Assembly (NCBI GenBank): GCA_035655455.1 | Contig: DASRUL010000016.1 | Location: 1-34,381, forward strand | Origin: JAHFKM01 sp035655455 | Lineage (GTDB): Archaea > Nanobdellota > Nanobdellia > SCGC-AAA011-G17 > GW2011-AR18 | Direction: 5' to 3' | DNA length: 34,381 nucleotides | Part shown: positions 1-7,028 of the stretch, piece after piece | Numbering within the stretch: the stretch's first letter is position 1 | How the letters are laid out: every line of letters starts with the position of its first letter | The notes under the pieces: generated by a model | Seen by the model: the letters and a program-made list of their open reading frames with translations, nothing else | The model's database searches: none | What the model was told of the DNA's origin: nothing | Program-made: the position numbers and the translations under genes

Positions 1-392
1 ACTTCTTCTTTCTGCTGAACACCCAAAGATTCCTCAACACCCTTAGGACCATAAGCAACAACCTTCACATTCACCTGCACGATATTCTGATCAATATTAT
101 TCGCGACAACAGTCTTCTTTACCCTTATTCCCTTCTCAGCGTTCCTCAACCGCAAGCCAGGACCAGCAGTCAACACCACCCTGCTTCTTCCAATCCCAGA
201 CAAATCCCTCCTCACAGGAAACCCAGCACTGTCACTCGCACCAGTAATCTCAAGCTCAAACCCTTCTAACCCAAGATCATTGCCAGCAACCTTGTCACCA
301 AGCTTCTTTCCAAGAAATATATTCTCAGCAAGCACTTTCTGATAACTCCTTCCAGTCTTTACGTCATTCACCACAACCTTACACTCAACCAT
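1..392 (-). CDS. rps6e: 30S ribosomal protein S6e (3' end outside window)
   Basis: Archaeal/eukaryotic small-subunit protein S6e. The first 130 codons read on the minus strand are visible; the C-terminus lies beyond position 1. The start MVECKVVVNDVKTGRSYQ, the segment EITGASDSAGFPVRRDLSG and the following GIGRSRVVLTAGPGLRLRN are the family core. The ATG (392-390) overlaps the TGA of aIF5B by one base (TGATG), so the two are translationally coupled in one transcript. The aIF5B-S6e neighbourhood is common in archaea. It lacks its own promoter here and presumably depends on the aIF5B promoter. Confidence 0.93.
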   Translation of the reverse strand, partial: MVECKVVVNDVKTGRSYQKVLAENIFLGKKLGDKVAGNDLGLEGFELEITGASDSAGFPVRRDLSGIGRSRVVLTAGPGLRLRNAEKGIRVKKTVVANNIDQNIVQVNVKVVAYGPKGVEESLGVQQKEE

Positions 393-2107
393 CACATCCC
401 CCACATCGCATTTTCTTTCCTTTTTATTTCAGCAAGCTCTTTCAAGACCTGCACCTCCTCGTCGTTTAAATACTTTTTTAATCGCTTCAAGGCCTTAAAA
501 TGCTCCTCAGGAACATCAGCATACAAAACATCTCCCTCCTTCACCTGCCTGTTTATCGTCACTCCAGGAAGAGACACCGCAACAGCCTGCCCTTTCTTCG
601 CCTCGTTCACACTCTTGCCCTCATGCTGGATTCCCTTCACAGTAGTTATAGGCTTTTCCTTGAGTAAGGGCGTGCCAGGCCTTAACCGACCAGCGAGCAC
701 CTCCACACCAACAATCGCAGGATTTGACTGGTGAAAAATATAGCCTTCTAATATTTTCACCTTGCACGGCCACACAAGGTTCCTCACTTTCTCAGTCTCA
801 ACACTCTCTTTCTCCTTCTCCAGCCAGGCCTCAAACTTCTCAAGCAACGTGTAAATCACCTCACCACTAAACACTCTCACCTGATCACTCTCACTTGTTT
901 TTACCTTGAACGCGAGCACCACACGATTCAAAGAATCACTCTCGGAAGCAGCCTCAGCCACATCCTTCTTTGACACAGGACCAATACTCGCACGTTTTAT
1001 TTTCACTCCTTTCTCCCTCAACAACGAAAGTAAGGCCTCCAACGAGCCAAGGGCATCAGCCTTTACCACAATTCCGTGATCGTCCAACTCTAAGGTCAAC
1101 TCTTCTACCGCACTCATCACCTCAACCTTCGCCTTTTCCACCTCCTTATTCGCGACAAGCAAAGGCATGCCTGGAATCACCCCGCCAAGACCAGGAGCAG
1201 CAACCTTCACCCCAACCGCAGCACTCACCTCCTTCACCTGCTTCAACCCCCCATCCTCAGGAATCAACAACGCCTTCACCTTTGACACCACAGGTTTTTG
1301 CAAGGTGCCCACCACAATCTGGTCACTCACCTTCACATGCCCGTCATACACCATCACATCCAGCGTTGTCCCAAAGCCCTTCTCCTCAACCACCTCTAAC
1401 ACCGTCCCCTTTCCAGGACCAGCGCTCTCGAACGCCAAGGAGCTTTCCAAAAACTTTTGCGCCAAGCCAGTAATACACACCAACAACTCTGGAATACCCT
1501 CACCTGTTTTCGCAGAAACTGGAATCATCACCAGCTGCTTCGTGTAATCCTCAACACGGTCAAACCTTTCAGCGTTTAACCCCTGCTCATACAACTCAGC
1601 GACGATCTTGTATAACCTTGTCTCCAACGCGCTTCTCACAGCCTCAGGCTGACTTGCTATATCCTTTACCACTACCTCGCGCTTTGACTGCCAGCCAGGA
1701 AGCAGGTCTATCTTATTCAACGCGACCACAAACGGCGTCTTCGCAGCCTTCAAAATCTCAATACTTTCCAACGTCTGCGGCTTTATTCCCTCATTCACAT
1801 CAATCACAAGAATCGCGATATCAGCCAGAGAGCCACCCCTTCTTCTCAAATTCGCAAACGCCTTATGACCAGGCGTGTCCAAGAACAACAAGCCAGGAAC
1901 CTTCACCTTCGAGGCGTCCAACATACCCTTACACATCTCCTGAATAGCTGACATCGCAACAGCATACGCCTTAATCGACTGCGTAATCTTCCCGGGCTCA
2001 GCCTCAAGAATAGACGTCTTCTTGATCGTTTCGATAATCTTACTCTTCCCGCTATCCACATTCCCTAAAATCGTCACAATCACTTGTCTCAACGCTTTCG
2101 TTTCCAT
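392..2107 (-). CDS. infB: Translation initiation factor aIF5B
   Basis: Ribosome-dependent GTPase that promotes subunit joining and initiator-tRNA positioning. At 571 residues it is close to the usual archaeal length. GTPase motifs in order are G1 GNVDSGKS (15-22), G3 DTPGH (77-81), G4 NKID (131-134) and G5 SAKTGEG (198-204). Beta-barrel domain II, the alpha/beta domain III (EVMSAVEELTLELDDHGIVVKADALGSLEALL region) and a C-terminal barrel follow. The P-loop is unusual: the common GHVDHGKT is GNVDSGKS, and the switch I ITQHIGA is ITQSIKA. The DTPGH histidine is kept. A TATA-like GTTTTTAAAGAC lies at about 2129-2140, some 27 nt before the ATG, predicting a leaderless mRNA. It is followed by S6e with a one-base overlap. 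Confidence 0.96.
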   Translation of the reverse strand: METKALRQVIVTILGNVDSGKSKIIETIKKTSILEAEPGKITQSIKAYAVAMSAIQEMCKGMLDASKVKVPGLLFLDTPGHKAFANLRRRGGSLADIAILVIDVNEGIKPQTLESIEILKAAKTPFVVALNKIDLLPGWQSKREVVVKDIASQPEAVRSALETRLYKIVAELYEQGLNAERFDRVEDYTKQLVMIPVSAKTGEGIPELLVCITGLAQKFLESSLAFESAGPGKGTVLEVVEEKGFGTTLDVMVYDGHVKVSDQIVVGTLQKPVVSKVKALLIPEDGGLKQVKEVSAAVGVKVAAPGLGGVIPGMPLLVANKEVEKAKVEVMSAVEELTLELDDHGIVVKADALGSLEALLSLLREKGVKIKRASIGPVSKKDVAEAASESDSLNRVVLAFKVKTSESDQVRVFSGEVIYTLLEKFEAWLEKEKESVETEKVRNLVWPCKVKILEGYIFHQSNPAIVGVEVLAGRLRPGTPLLKEKPITTVKGIQHEGKSVNEAKKGQAVAVSLPGVTINRQVKEGDVLYADVPEEHFKALKRLKKYLNDEEVQVLKELAEIKRKENAMWGM

Positions 2108-2271
2108 AGTTCTCGCACAAGAACACTGTCTTTAAAAACCCTTTTGTGGGAAAAATACCCTTTGCATACCTCTTTTACTTTTCAGAAGAACATTTTCCCT
2201 TTCAAAAAAACTTTTTCTAATTAAATTTTTCTCTCTAAACGCATATATTCCTTATATCCAGAATATAGGTT

Positions 2272-2283
2272 AATTATAAATAG
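2272..2283 (+). promoter_or_regulatory. TATA box of the small acidic protein cluster
   Basis: AATTATAAATAG is a good archaeal TATA element about 44-55 nt before the ATG at 2327. It predicts transcription starting near 2305 with a short leader that contains the GGGGGTGGACAC block. It lies back to back with the aIF5B promoter at about 2129-2140. Confidence 0.5.
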
Positions 2284-2313
2284 AATCGTCGAATATATGC
2301 AGCTATACACTAA

Positions 2314-2326
2314 GGGGGTGGACACG
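2314..2326 (+). promoter_or_regulatory. Duplicated leader/RBS block, copy 1
   Basis: GGGGGTGGACACG stands directly before the ATG at 2327. Apart from its last base, the block is repeated exactly before the next gene (2549-2561). It is G-rich like a Shine-Dalgarno site, but the extra GGACAC abutting the ATG is not part of a normal site. That suggests either a specific leader motif or simple co-duplication with the gene. Confidence 0.5.
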
Positions 2327-2470
2327 ATGACATATGATAGAAAAAAGAAAATCTCAGAAGAGATGAGAGATCATCCGATGAACAATCTTGACGATGACCT
2401 TGAAGACGACAAGTACAGCCTTGAAGAATATGGCTTCCAAGTCGGCTACTATGGCGACGAAGAAGAATAA
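2327..2470 (+). CDS. Small acidic protein, paralogue 1 of 2
   Basis: A 47-residue protein of unknown function, too short for usual gene thresholds. It begins MTYDRKKKISEEMRDHP and ends in a strongly acidic tail (GYYGDEEE). The core EEMRDHPMNNL matches EEVTEHPTLNL in the following gene, and both end in a Glu/Asp-rich tract, so I read them as a tandem duplication. It has a TATA box at 2272-2283 and the G-rich leader at 2314-2326. There is no signal peptide, membrane segment or cysteine. The presence of a promoter, a leader and a paralogue argues that it is a real gene. Confidence 0.65.
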   Translation: MTYDRKKKISEEMRDHPMNNLDDDLEDDKYSLEEYGFQVGYYGDEEE

Positions 2471-2548
2471 CTTACCTTTTTTAAAAAAAGAGTTGATTCA
2501 GATGAAGGCATCTTGGGGAAGAGCCTTTCATTAACATACAACTACTTA

Positions 2549-2561
2549 GGGGGTGGACACA
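2549..2561 (+). promoter_or_regulatory. Duplicated leader/RBS block, copy 2
   Basis: GGGGGTGGACACA directly precedes the ATG at 2562 and is identical to the block before 2327 except for the last base. The AT-rich run CTTTTTTAAAAAAAG at 2476-2490 could be a TATA box for this gene or the end of the previous transcript; the sequence alone does not decide. Confidence 0.45.
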
Positions 2562-2717
2562 ATGAGAATAACCTTTTCAAAGGCAAGAATCTATCATGAG
2601 GAAGTCACAGAACATCCAACACTCAACTTGTACCCGCAAGCCGAGGATCTTACCTTAACACCTTACACTTTCCTCAGAATCTACCCAGAAGATGAGGAAA
2701 CCTACGAAGAACAATAA
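2562..2717 (+). CDS. Small acidic protein, paralogue 2 of 2
   Basis: A 51-residue protein of unknown function beginning MRITFSKARIYHEEVTEHP and ending YPEDEETYEEQ. It shares the EE-x-x-[DE]-HP-x-x-NL core, the acidic tail and the leader block with the gene at 2327. It looks soluble and has no recognised domain. The next small ORF begins 4 nt after its stop, so the two are probably co-translated. Confidence 0.65.
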   Translation: MRITFSKARIYHEEVTEHPTLNLYPQAEDLTLTPYTFLRIYPEDEETYEEQ

Positions 2718-2721
2718 GACC

Positions 2722-2826
2722 ATGAACCAAGACGATATCATAAAAGAAGAACGAGACCTTCAACACTTCCTTACCTCTATTGAAGAAAAAATCAAGGCAC
2801 TCCGCGAAGAACTCGGAGAATTGTAA
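2722..2826 (+). CDS. Predicted 34-residue coiled-coil peptide
   Basis: A very short ORF, MNQDDIIKEERDLQHFLTS followed by IEEKIKALREELGEL. The heptad-like spacing of Leu/Ile and the high Glu/Lys content predict a single amphipathic helix or coiled coil. It begins 4 nt after the stop of the preceding small acidic protein and converges on the L24e gene. I do not recognise it. Reality rests on the tight spacing and the non-random composition, so confidence is limited. Confidence 0.4.
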   Translation: MNQDDIIKEERDLQHFLTSIEEKIKALREELGEL

Positions 2827-2848
2827 AAAACTTTCTCTAAAAAATATT

Positions 2849-3046
2849 CTACACAACCACTTTCTCTTTCCTTCCCTTCAGCTCTTGACTATGGGCAGTC
2901 CACTTGACATCCCTTGGAATCCTCGCCAACTTTATCATATTCTTCTCACACTTCGAAGAGCAAAAGTACACTAGAGAACCCTCAACTTTTACAAGCATCT
3001 TTCCTGTTCCCTTCTCTATCTCAAACCCGCAGAAAGAACACTTCAT
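2849..3046 (-). CDS. rpl24e: 50S ribosomal protein L24e
   Basis: Zinc-ribbon ribosomal protein of 65 residues. CSFCG near the N-terminus and CSSKCEKN in the middle give the four zinc-binding cysteines, and the KMLVKVEGSLVYFCSSKC arrangement is typical. I chose the ATG at 3046. A GTG one codon upstream is in frame, but GGGGAGG lies the right distance before the ATG and the ATG overlaps the S28e TGA by one base. It is third in L7Ae-S28e-L24e. In many archaea ndk and infB follow; here ndk is absent and opposite-strand small genes sit between this gene and aIF5B. Confidence 0.95.
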   Translation of the reverse strand: MKCSFCGFEIEKGTGKMLVKVEGSLVYFCSSKCEKNMIKLARIPRDVKWTAHSQELKGRKEKVVV

Positions 3047-3333
3047 CACTTCCTCCCCTGCATCAACTTCCTCGCCTCAATCTCAGTCTCACGCAACATT
3101 AGCACATCCCCGATCCTCACAGGACCCTTCACATTCCTTCGCATGACACGCTTCTCATCACGACCCTCAAGAATCTTACACCTTACCTGAATCACCTCTC
3201 CACGCATCCCTGTCCTGCCCACAATCTCTTCAACAATAGCAGGCGTCGCATGCATAAATACGCCACCACCAGCCTTCTTCTCAGGAACAGGCCTTTCGCG
3301 CTGCTCTCTTCTCTCAACCTGCTTCTCCGCCAT
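3046..3333 (-). CDS. rps28e: 30S ribosomal protein S28e
   Basis: OB-fold small-subunit protein. The family core runs from about residue 28 (ATPAIVEEIVGRTGMRGEV) to the C-terminal VLMLRETEIEARKL. At 95 residues it is about 25 longer than the usual ~70-residue archaeal protein because of a charged N-terminal extension (MAEKQVERREQRERPVPEKK). The start fits the TAA-G-ATG spacing to L7Ae. The ATG at the GVFM position inside the protein is an alternative start that would remove the extension. Confidence 0.93.
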   Translation of the reverse strand: MAEKQVERREQRERPVPEKKAGGGVFMHATPAIVEEIVGRTGMRGEVIQVRCKILEGRDEKRVMRRNVKGPVRIGDVLMLRETEIEARKLMQGRK

Positions 3334-3334
3334 C

Positions 3335-3682
3335 TTACTTCAACTTCGACGCGATCTCATCAATCAACGCCTTCGCATCACCCTCTTGAACAATCGTCAC
3401 AGCACTCGTAGGAATAGCAAGACCAGCAGCAGTCCCTAACTCCTCCCTGCTCTTCACTGGAACAAAAGGAATCTCTTTTTCCTCACACAACGCGGGCAAG
3501 TGCATAATAATCTCCTTCGGATTCACGTCCTTCGCGACAATCACAAGCTTCGCAGTACCTCGCTCCACAGCCTTCGTCGTCTCGTTCGTGCCCTTTTTAA
3601 TCTTCCCAGTCTTCTTCGCAATCTCAACAGCCTCAAAGACCTTCTCTATGAGCTCTTTCGGAACTTCAGCGTTCAAATCCAT
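3335..3682 (-). CDS. rpl7ae: 50S ribosomal protein L7Ae
   Basis: Kink-turn binding protein of the large subunit, which in archaea also serves C/D and H/ACA guide RNPs and RNase P. KKGTNETTKAVERGTAKLV and VIVAKDVNPKEIIMHLPALC are the RNA-binding signature, and the C-terminal half (FVPVKSREELGTAAGL) is conserved. Three ATGs compete: 3694, 3685 and 3682. GGAGG at 3692-3688 is five bases before the ATG at 3682 and overlaps the 3694 ATG, so I prefer 3682 (115 residues). It is first in the operon with S28e and L24e, with a TATA-like TTCTTAAAGAG near 3729-3739. Confidence 0.95.
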   Translation of the reverse strand: MDLNAEVPKELIEKVFEAVEIAKKTGKIKKGTNETTKAVERGTAKLVIVAKDVNPKEIIMHLPALCEEKEIPFVPVKSREELGTAAGLAIPTSAVTIVQEGDAKALIDEIASKLK

Positions 3683-3752
3683 CATAACCTCCATTCGTCA
3701 TTGGTTTACGAAGAGGAATAAAGAACTCTTTAAGAATCTTTCTGTAAGCGTT

Positions 3753-3911
3753 TCAGCGCCTTTTTCTCTTCTTCCCCTCTAACAAGCGCTCAATCTTCAC
3801 GTTCAGCTCGGCAAGGTTCCTTTCCAAGAAGTAAATCCTTCTCAAACCATAAATCACGCCGATCAATCCACCAAGAATCACATATAACAAAATCGTCTCT
3901 TGCGTCGCCAT
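3753..3911 (-). CDS. Small single-pass membrane protein
   Basis: A 52-residue protein starting MATQETILLYVILGGLIGV. It has one membrane helix (about residues 6-28), then an amphipathic, basic C-terminus (FLERNLAELNVKIERLL, ending KKRKRR) likely to be cytoplasmic and coiled-coil. I chose the ATG at 3911 because GAGAGGTGA precedes it; an upstream in-frame ATG (3938) lacks such a site. The TATA box (TATAAATA, 3944-3951) is only 16 bp from the MITE-like element at 3967, so that insertion lies at the upstream edge of this promoter. Function unknown. Confidence 0.7.
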   Translation of the reverse strand: MATQETILLYVILGGLIGVIYGLRRIYFLERNLAELNVKIERLLEGKKRKRR

Positions 3912-3966
3912 TGTCACCTCTCTCCTTTTTTTGAACACGCTCCTATAAATAGCTTACTCTTCCATG

Positions 3967-4096
3967 GGGGTTGGTGCGAAACTAATTCTTAACTCTGAAG
4001 TTTGTTTGATGCGCTGTTGAAAGGGTGGTTTTCTCGCAAGATTTACCTAAGAAAGATCTTTTACAGTATATCTTAGCATATATTCTCACCAACCCC
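3967..4096 (+). mobile_element. MITE-like element, copy 1 (130 bp)
   Basis: Terminal inverted repeats GGGGTTGGTGCGAA / TTCTCACCAACCCC, with one mismatch, bound a 130-bp segment with no coding capacity. It is flanked by the direct repeat TCTTCCATG at 3958-3966 and 4097-4105 (10 bp if the adjacent C is counted), the footprint of a transposition event. The second copy at 8563-8692 is its reverse complement and differs at only 4 of 130 positions. No transposase is present in the window, so it is non-autonomous. The GGGGTTGGTGCGAAAC end faces the TATA box of the small membrane protein gene. Confidence 0.85.
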
Positions 4097-4299
4097 TCTT
4101 CCATGAAATGTTACTTTATCCGCCGCTCTTTAAGAATCTGAAAAAAAGAATTAGTAGTATTCTACTCATTACTAAAATCACTCTTGGATCAATTTTACCC
4201 TTTTTGTTTCTCGCCCATTTAACTAGCGATTCCACAACATTATAGTCTCTAAGAAATTCCTTTACTTTTAATAGTTTCTCTTAACATTAACTTAACGCC
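4097..4299. other. Intergenic stretch with a possible decayed reading frame
   Basis: This is the space between the MITE-like element and the secD stop. On the minus strand an open frame of about 54 codons (4280 to 4116) reads with protein-like composition, including KVKEFLRDYNVVESLVKWAR and a hydrophobic stretch, but it has no ATG start and is preceded by an in-frame stop. It may be the 3' remnant of a gene or chance. I see no RNA gene or clear terminator here. Confidence 0.3.
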
Positions 4300-5865
4300 T
4301 TACTCTTCCAACAGCACCCTAATCATCGCAGCAAACGCAGGCCTCGTAATCAATACACCAATAGTCACGCCAGCAATCGTCACCAGCGCAAAGCCCAACA
4401 ACAAGCCAGCACCAGCCCTCAACAACGGAAGCATCGCAGCAACAGTCGTCGCGTACGCAGCAAGAATCACAAAAAACGCACTCTTAATCCTCCTCCTTAA
4501 TGAGCCAGTTTCAGCAATCTTTTCTCCAGCCAACACCTCATCAATAATCACAATCTGATCATTCACGCCAGTACCAACGGCAGCGATAATCCCCGCTATC
4601 GCAGCAAGATCCAGGCTGTTCTTAAACAATGCAGCAAGACCCAATACCAAGAAGATCTCGCTAAACACAGTCACCATAATTGGAATCACAATTTTTATCA
4701 CCCTGTAGCGCGCGTAAATCACGAGACCAACAAAGAGAATTGCTAATCCAGCAATCCACAACGTGTTCCTCACAAACTCCTCACCTAATGAAGGAGATAT
4801 CGTGTCAAGCTTCACGATCTCCAACTGTGTCGGCAACGATCCAGTAATCAACAAAGACTGCAACTTGTTCATATTCCTCACCGCAGTAGCAACAGCCTCC
4901 TTCTGCGTTGGTCCAACACCGGGACCGGAAATCAGAATCCTTGTAGCTTTCTGGCCTTTAAGATCAACATCAATCTGCAAACTATCCACAAACTTTCCAT
5001 CAAGATAAAAATCAATCGTTTTTTCCAAGACACGCTGGCCATTCGACACGTTCACCTTCAACTCCTTCGTCAGAGCAGCATGCCTCTCCGCAGCATCATT
5101 CGACAACGCAATCTCAAACTCAAAACGACACGCGACACCTCCTTCAGTATCAACGCATCGCGCAACTCTCGAGCACGTGCCATCCTTTCTACACACAAAC
5201 GTCACATCCTTCTTTCCACCCTCGAAAACAATCTCCTCGCCAATCTTCGCAACAAACGAACCTTGACTGGCAATCAGATCTTTCACCTCCTCCTTTGAAG
5301 CGCCAGCAACCTCCACCACAATAAACCTGTTTCTCTCAAGATCAACAGCAGCGCGGATACTCACATCACTCAACCCATACACATTCAGCCTGTTTTCCAT
5401 CGTGTCAATAATATCATCAATCTCAGCCTCAGACACCTCACCCACAGGCTGCAACAAGACGCGCGTTCCACCCTGCAATTCCAACCCTTTCTTTAAGTTT
5501 GAAGATGGAGCGGTAGCAACAGCAATTCCGACAGGAAGATCATCCCGCTTTAACAAGCTATACTCTTGCTTGTTCGTCGTAATCCTAAACGTCGAATCCC
5601 CAGGAATTTTTTCAACAGCATCAACAAATTCAAAAACAGTCTTTATCTCCTCTTGATTCACTCTCAAAATCCGCTCCCTCTCCGTAGGCTTGGTTTCAGA
5701 AGAGGGACCTTGCACGCCAGCAACAAACGCTGAGCTGTTCTGCTCCACAGACGTAATCGCCACACCTTGGTTCTCGAACTGGAAATTAATCGCAGCATAC
5801 GACGCGAAGAGCGCAAAAATCAAGACCAACACGCGCCACTGCTTGAACATCTTTATTATTTTCAT
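4300..5865 (-). CDS. secD: Protein-export membrane protein SecD
   Basis: RND-type subunit that assists Sec-dependent protein translocation. The 521-residue protein has an N-terminal helix (about 11-28), a PDZ-like segment (about 34-105), the GLELQGGT motif (127-134) opening the large extracytoplasmic domain, and a C-terminal bundle of about five helices. That bundle contains the GTGVNDQIVIIDE motif (about 431-443). I chose the ATG at 5865 because it overlaps the secF stop as ATGA and follows GGGGAT; an upstream ATG at 5892 is possible. Four cysteines (about 225, 231, 237, 246) cluster in the outer domain and could form disulfides. Confidence 0.95.
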   Translation of the reverse strand: MKIIKMFKQWRVLVLIFALFASYAAINFQFENQGVAITSVEQNSSAFVAGVQGPSSETKPTERERILRVNQEEIKTVFEFVDAVEKIPGDSTFRITTNKQEYSLLKRDDLPVGIAVATAPSSNLKKGLELQGGTRVLLQPVGEVSEAEIDDIIDTMENRLNVYGLSDVSIRAAVDLERNRFIVVEVAGASKEEVKDLIASQGSFVAKIGEEIVFEGGKKDVTFVCRKDGTCSRVARCVDTEGGVACRFEFEIALSNDAAERHAALTKELKVNVSNGQRVLEKTIDFYLDGKFVDSLQIDVDLKGQKATRILISGPGVGPTQKEAVATAVRNMNKLQSLLITGSLPTQLEIVKLDTISPSLGEEFVRNTLWIAGLAILFVGLVIYARYRVIKIVIPIMVTVFSEIFLVLGLAALFKNSLDLAAIAGIIAAVGTGVNDQIVIIDEVLAGEKIAETGSLRRRIKSAFFVILAAYATTVAAMLPLLRAGAGLLLGFALVTIAGVTIGVLITRPAFAAMIRVLLEE

Positions 5866-6740
5866 CTGATCCCCTTCTTTTGACAGTACCACGTGAGAAT
5901 CCCAGCATTCGTCAAATACGTCGCAAAGATGTCAGTCACTAACGCGATCATGATAATCAAGAACATCTCCTTAATAACAACAGACGTAGAGAACAACAAA
6001 CCGATCAGCATCACGCCGCCAGCCGCAAGGGTCATCGTCAACCCTGTCTTCATCGAGCGAAACATCCGCTCAAACAATGAACCTTCCCGCTTCTTCAATG
6101 CGCTCGTCGTCAACAAAATATCAGTATCGACACTATAACCAATAATCAACAAGAAGCCAACAATACCTGCGGTTGATAGAGGAATTTTCAATATATCAAC
6201 TAAGGCCAGCGGAATCGCGATATCCATCAACGCAGCAAAAATAACCGCACCACTTGGAACAAACGTTCTGAAGGTCACAAACACCGTTATACCCATCAAC
6301 ACAAACGCGAACGCCAACGCAAGCAGCAACTGCCTCGTAAACGCCTCACCCAACTTCGCACCAGTCTCCTCAACGCTGTAATTCTTTTCATTCAACTCAA
6401 AGCCAAAAAAAGTTTCTAACTTTTCTTCAAGCACCTCAGCGGCAAGATCAGACACCTCCACAATAAACCCGAGCTGCCTTCCTGTCGTAAAATCAGCCAA
6501 ACGCCTCACCTCAGCATCAACACCAAGAGCATTTTTTATATTATTAATCTCAACCTCTTTTTCTGTGTACACTGTCGCGGAAATACCTCCCTTTAACGAC
6601 ACATCCTTGTAGAAAAGATCACCAGTCTGACTAAAAAAAAAGCTCAAGTAGATCAACGCGATCAACAATATTAGCATAGGAAAGAGCATCAACTTTTTAT
6701 AATGCTTCAAATACCACACTTCAAGCCTTTCCTTATCCAT
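5862..6740 (-). CDS. secF: Protein-export membrane protein SecF
   Basis: Partner of SecD, 292 residues from the ATG at 6740. It has an N-terminal helix, the SLKGGISATVYT segment (equivalent of the SecD/F GGT motif) and the IGYSVDTDILLTTSALKKREG-type signature in the fourth helix, followed by two more helices. The ATG at 6740 is preceded by GGGGTGT and by a TATA-like TTTTTAAACA near 6758-6767. A longer frame reaching 6839 would cross that promoter, so I reject it. It is the first gene of a secF-secD pair that overlaps by 4 nt. Confidence 0.95.
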   Translation of the reverse strand: MDKERLEVWYLKHYKKLMLFPMLILLIALIYLSFFFSQTGDLFYKDVSLKGGISATVYTEKEVEINNIKNALGVDAEVRRLADFTTGRQLGFIVEVSDLAAEVLEEKLETFFGFELNEKNYSVEETGAKLGEAFTRQLLLALAFAFVLMGITVFVTFRTFVPSGAVIFAALMDIAIPLALVDILKIPLSTAGIVGFLLIIGYSVDTDILLTTSALKKREGSLFERMFRSMKTGLTMTLAAGGVMLIGLLFSTSVVIKEMFLIIMIALVTDIFATYLTNAGILTWYCQKKGIR

Positions 6741-6896
6741 ACACCCCACAAAAGACACTTGTTTAAAAATGTTTTTGTGCCTGTTCTTTCCATAATCCTT
6801 AAAAGTTCTTAGAAGACTTCTTTCCCTTTCTTCAAGCATTCTTCATAAAGCTGACTGCATAACCTTTATTTACCTAGCAATTCTTTATGAGCGTAC

Positions 6897-7028
6897 ATGA
6901 TCATTAGTTTCTTCGAAGAATTCCCAACCAAAGAAAATCTTTCAAAAGTAAAACACATCACATGGAGCAGCAAACTTTATTCCGACTCGGAGGTCTCGAT
7001 AAACAATACCTTTCAGTTATTAAAAAAT
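6897..7028 (+). pseudogene. Truncated 5' gene fragment with intact promoter
   Basis: An ATG at 6897 follows a TATA-like CTTTATTTACC at about 6863-6873, the leaderless spacing seen elsewhere in the window. The start MIISFFEEFPTKENLSKVKH looks like the conserved N-terminus of a DPANN hypothetical family. Protein-like sequence fades after about 30-40 codons, and the rest of the frame (to 7178) is antisense to the kinase-like gene. I infer a deletion that left the promoter and first codons. It could instead be a short functional peptide; the family resemblance is from memory only. Confidence 0.35.

Noticed and set aside
970..1947. Long plus-strand frames antisense to aIF5B
   Set aside because: Composition is Pro/Ser/Thr-rich low-complexity, produced by the reverse complement of a C-ending codon pattern; no promoter or conserved motif, and aIF5B is certain on the other strand.
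2476..2490. T6A7 run after the first acidic miniprotein as a transcription terminator
   Set aside because: It could equally be a TATA box for the next gene; not enough to call either.
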